A DNA stretch of 64,000 nucleotides from Ceratodon purpureus (taxonomy: Eukaryota; Streptophyta; Bryopsida; Pseudoditrichales; Ditrichaceae). How positions within the stretch are numbered: the stretch's first letter is position 1; each line of letters opens with the position of its first letter. Position numbers and translations under genes: made by a program. The notes under the pieces were generated by a model, which was not told where the DNA came from, did not search any database, and saw only the letters and a list, made by a program, of their open reading frames with translations. Positions 45,013 to 56,512 of this stretch are shown one piece after another. The stretch lies in NCBI GenBank assembly GCA_014871385.1, contig CM026431.1, positions 1,930,464 through 1,994,463 on the forward strand, in the 5' to 3' direction.

Positions 45013-48000
45013 ATGGAGAGAAGTGAGCCATCGTTAGTCCCGCAATGGCTCAAAGGAGCCAGCAGTGGCGGGGTTGGCGGGGCAACCCACTACTCGCAAG
45101 CATCCTCCAATCATCAAGGTGACTTTCTAGTCTCATGCATGGTTCTCGTTGCTGCGGTATGGGATGTCTTGTAGGAAGGCTCAGGGTCAAGGACATCTAC
45201 TCCTCTCTTTTCTTGTTTCATAGCCCTATTTTAGTCACACAACGATTTCCATCTTTCTGTTTACATGAGGGGTATGATAGAGTTAAGTGAATTAAATATT
45301 GGGGTTATTGCAAATTGTAGAACAAAGAGGGCTACTGCTGGATGTATTGGCTTGGAAGACCCTGTTTGTGTTGTTGGCGCTGGGGAACTTGCTGTGATCA
45401 TGCTTGTTTAATTTCCACACCGTTTTGATCATATATTAGCTTCCTATCAAGATATGAGCATGTTCAAGAAAATTCTTTAGATCTGCTGACTTGGACTGAC
45501 AGGCCTATGAAGAGATGATGGGCTAGGTTCAGAGTATTCTATTTGCTTATGGCTACATGATTTGAGCTGTTTCATTGAATGAAATAATTTTTTTATCACA
45601 TGACGTTTGTGAAATAGAACGTTTGATTTTGAGATTGTAGGTAAATGTATCTTTTATCTGTTAGTGCCGCATTATGCACAAACTAACATCATGTCGCTAT
45701 TCAGATGAGAGTGGGGTTGGTACATTCACGCTCCGGCAGCGTGTACAACCGCACGGGGTAACAAGCGGAAGCAGCCATGTGGATTATGATGCCCCACGAT
45801 TTCCACCTTCTTCTTCATCCGATCGTGCTTATTATTCAGCAGTTCGACGAGGACCTGGAGGTGGAAGTACTGGTGTCAGTGATCGCTCTATACCAGAGAG
45901 GGAGGTTTTCTCACGTGGCTACAACAATTTTGGTCGCAGCACAACTTATCGCAGTTATGATGCTGGTGTGGATCGGAGTGATAGAGACACAGCTCGAGAA
46001 CGTGACTGGGATTGGGATCGGGATAGGGACAGGGATGGGCGGGATAGGAGCAGGGTTTTGGGAGGGTTTGGGGGATCCGAGGAGAGGGAAAGAGACCGTA
46101 CTGAGCAGTCCGACAATTCATCTGCATTTCGAAGGCCAGGTTTAGGTCCAGTTGCTGGAGCAAGGTATGAGCCAGATATTGCTGCACCACTCAGGCGAGT
46201 TCACTCAATGGGTTCAGCAGCTCGTTTGGAAAATGGGGAGAAGAAAGCTGCGGACCAGGGAAGCCTTCCAACAGCTCCTCCCACCAATAGTGGTAGCCTG
46301 ACGAGCAGCATGCAAAAAGCAGCATTTGAACGTAATTTTCCGTCTCTTGGTGCTCAAGAGAGGGGCGCAGCCATAAGTGGTATGCACTCTAGCCTGGGTA
46401 ACTTGGTTGTTTCGAGTCCACGACCTTCATGGCAAGGTCCCTCTACACATAGGATGGATGGGATCAGGTCAGCAGCATCCTCTCCTGGTCTGCCTACTGG
46501 TGGCAACCCTGGCAGTGGGTTGCCATCAGCAACACCAGGAGGCGTTAGTGGAGAAGGCTGGAGCTCCGCATTGGCTGAGGCTCCTACAACTGTGAATGGC
46601 ACTCAAGTGTCTCCTGTTGCATCTCCTGGGACTGTAATTACTCCACCGACATCATCCCTTGCCAACATCTCACTTACTGGGAACAGTACGAATCCTCCGA
46701 AGATGGTCGAGGCGCTTGCCCAACATCCTCCTCGGGTTCGCACCCCTCCAATGGTATGACATCACTTGTGCTACTTAAGTCTGCTTCTCATTATCTTTGA
46801 TCCCCTCGACGTATTGTGAACAGACCAGAATGAGCCTTGTAGATCTAGTGATCTTTGGAGAGATTCCTGGTTTATGGTTTTAGGATTTATGTGTTCAGAA
46901 TTGATTGCAATCTGACTTTTTATATTCGAGTCTGTGGACCTGTAATCACAAACCAAAACTATCTCATACTGGTATTTTCCAAGATTTTGCTAGTGAAGCA
47001 TGAAGAAATTGATGGAATCTGATCTCTTAATTATTTTTGATATAATTATTGCAGTATTCGGCTGAGAAGGAGCGGTTAGAGGAGCGTGCATTGATGCAGT
47101 CTCGACAATTAATTCCAATGATTCCAAAGACCCTGGTTGGTGGTTCAGTCTCAAAATTTCCGAATTCACGATGCGTTTATCACTGGATAAGGCTGTTTAT
47201 TTGTCGAGGTTATTTGTGCTCTATTTTAAGCATTACCTTCTATTTTTTGTCGATGTAACCCGTGGCTGTGCACAGGGCCCTGTTCCGCGAGACAAGAAAG
47301 TGGTGCGAGCAGTGGATGTCGTTGCCCCTCCCAGCACCATGAAGGCGAGGCAGGCGATAGGTAGCTCCCAGGGTCTGAGTTCCCCTTATCGCCCACCAGC
47401 ATCTCGTCCCGAGGCTCTTAAACTGGGCCAAGGAACTGGAAAGATTTTGTCAAGAAAGGCTCCCATAAAAGAGGTGGTTCCTGTCTTATCCCCTTCTCCA
47501 GTTACTCTGAAACCTGATGCTTCGCCTCTGGTGAGCACAGGAGTGGGGCCTCCTGGGTTGGGTTTGGGAACTACTGCAGTCGGGGTTTTGAACAGTGCTC
47601 CAAGGAAACAGAAGCAGCTTCTTGATCGCCGCGCTCTTCCCATCCCTCCAGTTTTAGTTCCTGGGGATGCCGCAGGTATACGTCCCAAAGATGCCAGTCT
47701 GTCTGGAAGTGACGAACGGCGAGCCTCTGTACCCACACAGACCAATCGTGTTGACTTCTTCAATGCTCTCAGAAGGAAAGCTGGTTTGGGTGGAACGCCC
47801 AATATTGTAGATAAATTGGATGTTGCGCCACCCAAAAGCAATGATATAGTCAACGGTGATGAGGTAGGGAACGCTCTGGCAGAGGAGAGGGCAAACCACC
47901 TTTTGGAGGATGTCGGTGAGGAGCATCCTATAGTCGACTCATACCCGTCGGAGAATGGAGACCGACACGAGAATGACACCACACTTGATGCTGAAGAGCC

Positions 48001-48561
48001 TGTCTCTCACGTGGAGCTTTTTGGTAACGAGAGTAAAGAGAATGGTGAGATGATGGAGGGTACCACATATGATCAACTGTTTGAGGACGACATTACATTT
48101 ATGATTTCGCTTGGATGGAGCAAAGCACGTGTGGAAGAAACAGATGCACTGACACAAGATGAGATTGATGCGTTCTTTCAGAAGGTACAGTCACCAGAAT
48201 TCGGGTCCTTGGATTACCATGCATCAGAGAGGTGAATCCAGAAGTGGTCCTTAGGTTTTGTAAGGGTTTTTAGAATCTTCGCCCTGGTTCTTTTAGGTTG
48301 TGAAGTTTGTTTCTGGTCTTTTCTCGTTTTAAATCGATATATACAAGATCGTTTTGTAGATCTTCATGCACGGCGTATCTGACATTGCATTTGATGTGAT
48401 GAATTTGACAGCGCAATGAATTGGCAACTAATGGAGCCGCACAGAAGCGCAGCAGTAACCACCATCACAGGGGCATGAATCAGCTACATGTGGGCAGCAT
48501 CGGAAGTGAGACCTCAGGTGTGACCACTTCGGACAGCGAGTCGGAAGACGATCGGAAGTAA
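45013..48561 (+). CDS. Plant-conserved MERSEP/vasculin-like protein
   Basis: Five exons: 45013-45118, 45705-46753, 47055-47135, 47276-48184 and 48412-48561, phases consistent, giving 764 residues. The N-terminus MERSEPSLVPQWLK matches a plant-conserved family I recall by its start, whose function is not firmly known. After it come an Arg/Asp-rich stretch (RERDWDWDRDRDRDGRDRSR), a Ser/Gly/Pro-rich disordered region, and AFERNFPSLGAQERG, whose FPSLG resembles the short motif of vasculin/GPBP1 proteins. The 3' exons carry RGPVPRDKKVVRAVDVV-like basic sequence and a C-terminal ISLGWSKARVEETDALTQDEIDAFFQK helix that plant homologues share. The last exon adds RNELATNGAAQKRSS and an acidic SDSESEDDRK end. 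The donor at 48185 (AAG|GTACAG) is chosen over read-through to the stop at 48233 because of the following exon. The donor at 47136 is weak. A nuclear RNA- or transcription-related role is possible but inferred. Confidence 0.75.
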
Positions 48562-50105
48562 ATCTTTGATTTAACGAGGATGAGTGCGGATGAGTGTGAA
48601 GCTGGCAAGGCCAGTTCCCTCCTATACCAGCGAGAGGTGAAGTAGATAGGGACCCATGATGAAGAAAAACTTACAGTGATGGAGCCGGTGGAAGGCTTGG
48701 TGTGGATCAAGGGAGAACTTGGAATGTTGACGGGATGTGTTAATCCACACTGGTCTTGTAGGGTTAGTGAAGAGAGTCAATGGGGCAAAGAAGCTCAACC
48801 AACGAGAGCTTGCAGTGTTCAATTCTTGTAGAGAAGCACAGAATGTATGCACTTGTTCAGCAGTGTACTGGCTTTATAACATTCCGAGTGAATGTTGGGG
48901 CACATCACCACAACTTCAAGGCTTGACCACAACGTTTCAATTCCTGTGGCTGACAAATAGAATGGCCACTTCTGTCGTGTGTATTGAAAAAGTTTTTTTT
49001 TTCTTTTTCTGGTAAACAGAGGAGTGCCTCAGCTTCGTCTGGGGTCCTACCTTTCTGGCCACTTTCTTGTGTTCAGGTGTTGTGCAAGGTTTTGTTTCAC
49101 GAGTTTTTTGTCAATCTTCTTTCCTGCTTTCTACTGCCCTTTGGATTTTGTTTCCCTTTATCATTTCGATACCATAGTTTACGGTGATTGAGCTTGTCAA
49201 AGAAAAAATGTCAGTCCAAATTGTCTGCTCATAGCCTCAACCTTTTGTTACAGATCTCCCACATGGGTGACCGGTTGACGCGTCCAAATCCTAAACTCTT
49301 TTTCCTGCCCTATCAAAGTCGGCGGTGTATCCTGCGGTGTTATGTCCTTGGGGTATGTTTTGCTTACCTAATTTCTGAATGTCACGAATTTAGCACTTTA
49401 GTCCAGCATGTTATCTACGATTAGCAGCTGGCAGCATTGGTCACCTGGCAACAAAGTCCTGGTTCAGAGCCAGCTGAATCTGTGGTGGTGGACACTGAAC
49501 ACCTCGTGAGATCCATGCATTGCTGACATGGTGTTGCCAGCAACAGTCTTGACTCCAGGTCCTTGCAATCGTTCTTGATAGAATTACATGGTGCCAAAAG
49601 CAAGCATTCTGTCGTGGCGCATCCCAATCGATGGCACTTCAGAGATCCTTGGCAAGCTTGATTGTTTGTCGTAATCTCTGTGTAAGCACTTCCACAAAGG
49701 ACGAAGGTTTGTGTGCAGATCGTTCGCTGTAATCCCTCCCCTTGTATGATGTGATCGATTGCGGACATCAACTTCTGTACAACGATCGGTGTTAGGAGAC
49801 GATGATTGAATCATTTTCAGACACGAACTGCAGTGGAATTCATGGAACCGGAGTTCAATTGCCTATACTTTCACAGAAGTGGCAGTATCAGTGCTGATCG
49901 ATGTTTGAGCTCCCGGTGATGTTCTAGCTTGGAGGGCGTCAAAATCCTCTTTAACACACCTCACTGGAAAGCTACAAGAGTGCATTCTTTGGGGACAGAG
50001 AGTGTCACCTGGGAATGAAGAAGTTAGAGCTGCGGCATGCAGAACAAGGGCATGGAGAGTTGGATGGGATGTGAGATGATGACGGTGACCGTGAATCTGA
50101 TGATG
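48562..50105. other. Spacer between two convergent genes
   Basis: Contains the 3' end of the MERSEP/vasculin-like gene and of the minus-strand trihelix gene. Short frames on both strands overlap one another and show no motif. Confidence 0.4.
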
Positions 50106-51053
50106 CTAGAGCTTCTGAGCGACTGTTTTCACAGCATCGGCAAGCGCAACCAACACTCGAGCTAGCGTTGCGGTATCCTTGGGCTTCGAGTTCTCCATCT
50201 CCATTGCCTCCTGGCGCTTGTCACTCCTTTCCAACACCTTCATGAAGCAATCGATGAGCTCCTTGGACCCATCCTTCATGGCGTGAACAAAATCGTTCAA
50301 CACCACGGGGCTGTGATCTAAACTTACTCTCGTACTATTCTGCTGCTGCTCCTGCTGCAGTTTCTTGCCTCTCCTCCTCTTCCCGCTCGAGTCTGTGTCA
50401 ATGGACTCCATGTCGTTGCCCTCACTACTCCCCACTTTGTCCTTGATGATCACCGGGGTGGAACTCGACACCGGATTTTTGATGAATTCTCGCTCCTTCC
50501 ATCTCACTCTGTCTTTCTTCTCCTCCTTCTCGTTCTGAATGGCATGCAGGCTGTAGAACACAATTTCGTCCATCTGCGGCGGCAAGCTCGCGTCCTTGCG
50601 CTCCTTGTTGGTCATGTCCTTGAAGTAATCCTTGGCACCACCACCATCCACATACTGCCACTCGCGCACCGCCTTGTAATCCTTCATCATGTTCTCCCAC
50701 TTGTCCTGGCACTGGCTGCCGCTCCGTCCCATCTCCTTGGTCTCCATGTGCATCGCCACGATCCGCCACTTCTCAGCTGCGGGCAGCTTCACTCCCTGGC
50801 TTTTGTACGCCTGGCACCGCACCCGCTCCTCCTTCTTAGCTTCGATCAGGGTCAGCATCTCCGACACCGTCCACGGCGCGCTCCGGCTGCGCTTCTTATT
50901 GCTCCCGCACCTCCCATTCAGGCACGAGCTGTCGACGGCGCCCACAACGCCGCCCCCGAAGCTGTGCAGCTGCAGCTGACTGCCGTTCATGGCGCCCCCG
51001 CCCACATCCTCCTGTGTGGGGTCCGACGCCTCGCCGGCCCCGTTCTCCTCCAT
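50106..51053 (-). CDS. Trihelix transcription factor, intronless
   Basis: A single frame of 315 residues. The frame remains open upstream to a GTG at 51062, but the first ATG is at 51053 and is taken as start. The trihelix (Myb_DNA-bind_4-type) domain spans about residues 56-170 with the three conserved Trp: W61 (APWTVSEMLTLIEAK), W96 (EKWRIVAMHM) and W119 (SQCQDKWENMMKDYKAV). Nuclear localisation signals are KKRSR at 53-57 and KRRRGKK near 230. The central part is acidic/basic and probably helical (NEKEEKKDRVRWKEREF). The C-terminus has KELIDCFMKVLERSD and an Ala/Val helix. The protein should bind DNA in the nucleus and repress or activate target genes. The GT/ASR-type subgroup is not certain. 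Its upstream region (51.1-51.7 kb) has no assigned promoter. Confidence 0.88.
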   Translation of the reverse strand: MEENGAGEASDPTQEDVGGGAMNGSQLQLHSFGGGVVGAVDSSCLNGRCGSNKKRSRSAPWTVSEMLTLIEAKKEERVRCQAYKSQGVKLPAAEKWRIVAMHMETKEMGRSGSQCQDKWENMMKDYKAVREWQYVDGGGAKDYFKDMTNKERKDASLPPQMDEIVFYSLHAIQNEKEEKKDRVRWKEREFIKNPVSSSTPVIIKDKVGSSEGNDMESIDTDSSGKRRRGKKLQQEQQQNSTRVSLDHSPVVLNDFVHAMKDGSKELIDCFMKVLERSDKRQEAMEMENSKPKDTATLARVLVALADAVKTVAQKL

Positions 51054-53901
51054 CTCTCCCACTTATTGCAAGCACTCCCGCATGTTGCAATCGCTCCCAG
51101 GGCTCGATTCCACCGCCAGGTCTGAAGATGCACACTGCATCCTCGACTCCCATTCATACCATATCCTCATCGCCCTCCACAATCTGGCGGATCTCTCCGG
51201 GAACTACTTGCTTGAATTCCTCGTCACCTGCTCTGATGCTAAGACATGATGCTCCGAACACAGATTGAATTGCAGTTTCTAAGAAGATCATCCATCAATT
51301 GGAACCAGTTGCAATTCCAATCTATGCCCTTCGCACAGACACTGGTAGGGTGTGTTGCGCGCCATTGAATCGCATGAATGGTTTGAGGTCATTGGGAGTG
51401 AGAAACCAGTTCGGGGTTGGAATTCTGCGCTGCTATCTCATCCAATGCAGATATGCACTGATCCCTGACGCGCACACATATTGACATAAACGGAAAGGAA
51501 TGAGAATTGGATAGGGAATCACCGGAGGTGCGAGAATTGGGTTGAATGGCTCCGTGGGAATGAGGAAACTAGGGCAGGAATTGGCGCCCCGGTGGTCTAT
51601 GGTAGTTAACTGAACTGCAAAAGGGCCAACCGCTCCCTGCTTCCCAAACTGTCTCCCGCTCAATCCATTACTTCGATTCTGCTTATCGCAGATCGATCTG
51701 CATCAATCCGGATCCAATCCATCAACTTGCATTGTCAACAGAGCAGGATGGGGCCTCTCTTGGCCATGCTCTGTGCTCTAGTAACCTCGTTTGGGTCATT
51801 GCGTTTGAAAACTTCGCGCCGTTCGCTCACTACCACTCGCCAATTGGGTGTGGTGCGAACAGATTTCGTTTTGGACAACTGATAGTAGTTGAAGGATTTG
51901 AATGAGGTGCCGGCCATATCCTCATCATGCTCATTCAGGTCCTGCTCTTCTGCTGCGAATCGTCTCATGGTTTAGGTCAGACGATTACACACATGCATGT
52001 CCATGAAGTTCTTCCATCCGGTTCTTCCCTCCAGACAACGTCGATAGATTACTCGATACGGCTAAATTAAATCCCTACCTGGCCTCGACAATTACAGGAA
52101 ATAATCCCGAGCTCAAGAGCCACGCATGGTCATAGATCACTTCCACTGCAGGGCCCAAGTGCACATGAGCTGACGCCTTTTCCACTTCTTCATCGAGAAC
52201 TAGTGTACATCGTCGACATGCTATACAGGCTCAGAGCTTGATCCATAATCCATCAGTACTGAATTGAAGGTCTTTGTTTAAGTCACAAGTTTTTTTCACT
52301 CTTGGGAGACGCTGATTGAGCCCACTTGAAAATTAGGCTCGAAATGCTGAACATCCAATTCGCTGATTGCGACCCCCTTGAGAATCCATGGTGCGCACAA
52401 TACTTTGTTTTACGGTAATTCGCATTGTTAGGCATCAAATATCACTTCCAGTCAATTCAGAAGTGTAATGATCCGCTTGAAATTGGAAACCACATGTCTT
52501 CTTCCGATGTCTACTGGGTGAAGATGCGCTTGAGAGACTCCTCGGCATCAGTAGGAACCTTTTGGCTTAGCCAACAGTGAACATTGATCTCTACCTGTCC
52601 ATATCTGAGTTCCCGATGCTCACTTTTGTTTCTGGAATACGCATTGAAGTGCATCAACCAAAGCCCATCTTCAACCACAAACCTCACGGATAAACATTCT
52701 TCAATACCGCCAGGCTTACTGCGTACGTTAGTCTGGAAAGACTAATCATCGTGACAATCGACCAAGCGTTTACTACAACACTTGACGATACATGACTCCA
52801 AGTGGGGAAACTCCAAGAATCTCCCTCGAGTGGGCCTCCTCTGTCTCTCGCGAGAAAACATGTATTTTGGAGATGTTTCTGGACACATGCTCCCTCGACA
52901 ATCTACACAAAGTATAACAAAGTCCTCCCAATATGAGGCAACGATTGGAAATGCTCAAATGCATGTAAGATCTCGAGACTCCTCTGTGGACCTCCACCGT
53001 GCATAGCTTGTTTACGGCTTACACACTCTGTTAGCCGTAAACATTGTACTGTTCGTTGATTGTCTATTTGAACTCTCAGCAAAAACATTCCCTCTCAAGT
53101 TCGTAAAATATCACACGATACCAGCGATGCACTTGGCAGGAAGTATGTAACACGAGTTCCAATGTCATGTCACGAATTACTTGGTAGCGGGAGTAAAGTA
53201 GTGAGAGAAATTCTGAAGTGGGTAACATTGCAAAAGCTTCGAAATTGAAATGTATCATCATGTGCTGTATCATTCAAGAATTATTTTCAGATTAGGGTTT
53301 CATATGTTCAAAGCCTGGCATGGTAGCAGAAGAATCCGTCGTCTTCACAATCAAAGCCGTTTTCAAGAGCAGTATATGTGCATGATCGCCCCAGTGTCGG
53401 GTCCTCCAGCACACTATGAAACCCCTTACAATATCTCGTTAGAAGTAGGAGACTTCATATATCAACTGCAAACGATTAACAACCTGCTAAACGTGATTAC
53501 AGGTGTGGAAATGCCTCACGGACGCAGAAGCTGTCGCAAGCCCTGCCAGAGTACCACCCTGTAACAAGATCACCACTCGGCGCAAACGAGACAGACTATT
53601 GATGTGCCGATTCAACTAGACGAAATGGGAAAATCGGTGGATAGAACGCACGAATCCACTCCACGCTCAAGCAGGTCTCCGAAAATTAACGACCTATCGC
53701 TCGGACACACCCCGCAGGCATCGAAAGCTCTTCCTCTCAGCATCCTCTACACTGAAAAGGTTAAGCTCCTCACCAACCTGACACATATCATGTTTTCTTC
53801 ACCAAGATGAATGCATACATTCCTGCATACATTTCTGCACATAAATCAGTGGACCTACATTGACAATCTGAGAAAGAGGTAGCGAGTAAATCACTGAAAA
53901 G
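51054..53901. other. Spacer upstream of the trihelix gene and of the GMI1-like exons
   Basis: A mix of promoter sequence for the minus-strand trihelix gene and DNA of unknown role. Frames at 53250-53564 and 53604-53810 may hold decayed upstream exons of the gene at 53.9 kb, but I recognise no domain in them. A minus-strand frame at 51735-51968 has no motif. Confidence 0.35.
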
Positions 53902-56138
53902 GTGGTGTTCAATCGTTGGCAGTTCCACCTCCTTGATGACGGGGTATGGCGGAAGCGAGAGCCAGATCGGAGCCGGGCTCTATTCGGCAAGACCCCTGCT
54001 GCTGTAGAACTTCTCAACGCCGAAGCTGCCTCCAGATTCAATGGAGCTGGGGTGAGGTGAAACCAACTCTCGATGTCATTCGCATGTGTTAAGCGTTGGA
54101 ATGGACGTGGTCATGGACTGACTGGACATACAGGGGCTGACAGATAACTTGACGCTCCAAGAAGGGCAACCCATGCCGAAGGAGTTCATCGCAGTGGTGA
54201 GGCCCAAGAACATCGTGGTGAAGAAGAGAGGGCAACAGACGACCGGCAGCAGAACCGATCAGCAGAGCATCGTCCCCGATGAGATGGAGATGAACCTGGA
54301 GGTGAAGCTGTACGACTTCGCTCCACCAGAGGCCGACGTTCTGAAGGCCGGGAAGGTAACCAAAGTGGTGTACAGCGGGAAGACGACTGCGACCACAAAG
54401 CAAGATGTCCAGGGGCTCTACTGCTTCAACACGTCCGGCAACGAGCTGGAGCACTTGTGCACGCAGATCGGCACCTACATGTTCCACTTCTCTCTGGTGA
54501 GTAAAAAATACGGCGAGGTTCCGCCGGCTGTCGTGCGCGTCAACGTCGCCCCGTCCAACACCAACATGTGCAACGCCCACTGTCTTGAGAAAGCTTCAGA
54601 TCGGAAGCGGCGACGACGCAAAAGCAAATCGTAAGCCAAAAACATCAACCTGATCCTCCAACATTGACATTGTTCATTATTATACGGATCGATCACTTGG
54701 ATCTGAGCTTAATCTTCTCAATTGGTGTAGTGGCTCCGTCGGAGGCTCCATCGACGTCGCTCCTGTGGCCGCTGAGGATCAGGAGGCGGAGGAAGAAGAG
54801 AACCCGGAGCCGAAGATCGACATCACTCACGTGCATGTCACAACTCTTGACGAAGTTGTTTCTGTAAGTTTCAAGGCTTGATTTGATGGACTCATGAACT
54901 CTAGAACAGTTGCCGATCATCTAAGCAGGTCGGTCTCCGTGATGACAAGATCGTGATCTCGAATGGTTTTGAGCGTTTTGTTTCTTCACCTTGTTTTCGA
55001 GAATTTCGGGATCATTAGAATTGTAGATCTCGTTGCACTTAATCCCAGTTCGCAATATTGTTCTCTGATGTGAAAATCATAAGTCGGGTTGCACTGAAAC
55101 CTTTCAAAACTTGTTTTAATACGTTCAAAACTTTGGAGTGCTTCACTGTGTTTCTAATTATCCGGCGTTTTGGAAACATGCGATGGAACATGTTTGATTC
55201 TTTTGAAACATGTTAAATTGGAATTTTTAAAAACACATACTGTTTGAATTGAGCCTATCAACTTTGATTTTAAAAAATGAAGGCAATATTTTTTGTATAG
55301 ACAAATCTCAGTAAATGTGCTAAACATTTACAATGCAAAGTTCGGGTTCAGTTCAAACATTTTGAGTGCCATCGTCACAGTCGAGGTCCTATTCTTTGCC
55401 AATATGAACTCTAACATGGTAAAGCTGCACTTTGGCCACAAAAATAAATTGGCAATCGGCAATGTTAAATGCGATGTTCGTGAGCTTGTCAGCGACGAGA
55501 AGATCATGACATTGACTTCAAACTAAATTTCTTACAGGTGAACGGATTCTTTGCGATTGCGGTGTTTCTAGGTTTGGCATTCAGTCCGCCACTGCCACAG
55601 AACCAGGCCGCAACGACGCTGGCGCCACCGAGGTTGGAGTGTTATGTGCAGGTGAATGTGTACCGAGCGGTGGTGTTGTGGGAGGTGGTGTCGTTCGGCT
55701 GCTTTCTCTTCTCCACTCTGGTGGCGCATGGTTTCAAGCTCTTCATTGTTCTCGGTATGTTGCGCTTGCATGCTCAGTTCTTTTCATCATTCCTCTTCCT
55801 CAATCATGGTTTGCACTGTTGCTCCTTCCAATGCATGCGTACATTGCTAATCCATATCGTGGTCCTTCACAGAGAATGGGAGGGACAAAGAAAATTCAAA
55901 ATTTGCTGAGGTGAATCGCAATTTCCTACGCTTCGGAATCTTGGCTTCTGGGGTGGGATCAATTCTAGGTGCGATTTTTTTGATAGTATCGATGGTTGTT
56001 TTGATTGAAATCCGGCTCGGGGACCTTACGTGTGGAAATCCGTGGGCGGTCAAGACTACAGTTCCCTTCGTTATCTTGGGGGTCTCTGGTTGTGCCATTT
56101 TCATCGTTGCTGTATTCTATGAATCTTTCATTTACTGA
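53902..56138 (+). CDS. Possible fusion: GMI1/SMCHD1-like segment joined to MEE60-like four-TM protein
   Basis: Exons 53902-54051, 54134-54630, 54731-54863, 55538-55753(+1) and 55873-56138 splice with matching phases (0, 0, 2, 0, 1). The first two encode VVFNRWQFHLLDDGVWRKREPDRSRALFG and LTDNLTLQEGQPMPKEFIAVVRPKN...GLYCFNTSGNELEHLCTQIGTYMFHF. These resemble, from memory, the Ig-like region of plant GMI1/SMCHD1-type chromosome proteins. The third encodes a basic RKRRRRKSKS then an acidic tract and KIDITHVHVTTLDEVVS. The last two encode four hydrophobic helices (NGFFAIAVFLGLAF, VVLWEVVSFGCFLFSTLVAHGF, FGILASGVGSILGAIFLIVSMVVLIEI, TTVPFVILGVSGCAIFIVAVFYESF) like plant MEE60-type membrane proteins. 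The junction could be a real chimera, or the MEE60-like gene could start inside the 54134-54630 exon next to a truncated GMI1 remnant. Transcripts would decide. Confidence 0.5.
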
Positions 56139-56512
56139 TGCAATGTTTTTGCTAAAAGCGCCGCATTCAATCTAGAGGTGATTGTGAATTGCATAATATC
56201 TTGACGGCTTTGAAAAAGTGGGTAACAGATTGATTGCTTGTTAAACACGAAGACCCTTGACAGTGTCAATGCTTACCAGTTTCAAGAAGGTACCATTCGC
56301 AGGAAATGTACCCCAGGCGCAATCGTGTTGTTTGGATGTAAACAACCTAGCTTTACCAATTTCCAGAAGGACAGAGGTTGACCAAAAATACAAAATCAAG
56401 TAATACAATTCCGGGGTTCATTGCCCTATAAAAGATGACCATAATGAATCAATAAAAATACCTTTCGTACCTCAGGTTACGAGGTATGCTATCCAACTAC
56501 AGCTCAACGCCG
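56139..56512. other. Intergenic sequence between convergent 3' ends
   Basis: Short spacer between the MEE60-like gene (+) and QTRT2 (-). No gene seen; it should hold both 3' untranslated regions. Confidence 0.4.

Noticed and set aside
50544-51125. Plus-strand 193-codon frame opposite the trihelix gene
   Set aside because: It is antisense to a well-supported trihelix coding sequence and has a His/Leu-rich translation typical of reverse frames.
51735-51968. Minus-strand 77-codon frame upstream of the trihelix gene
   Set aside because: Short, no recognised motif and no splice partner; kept out for lack of evidence.
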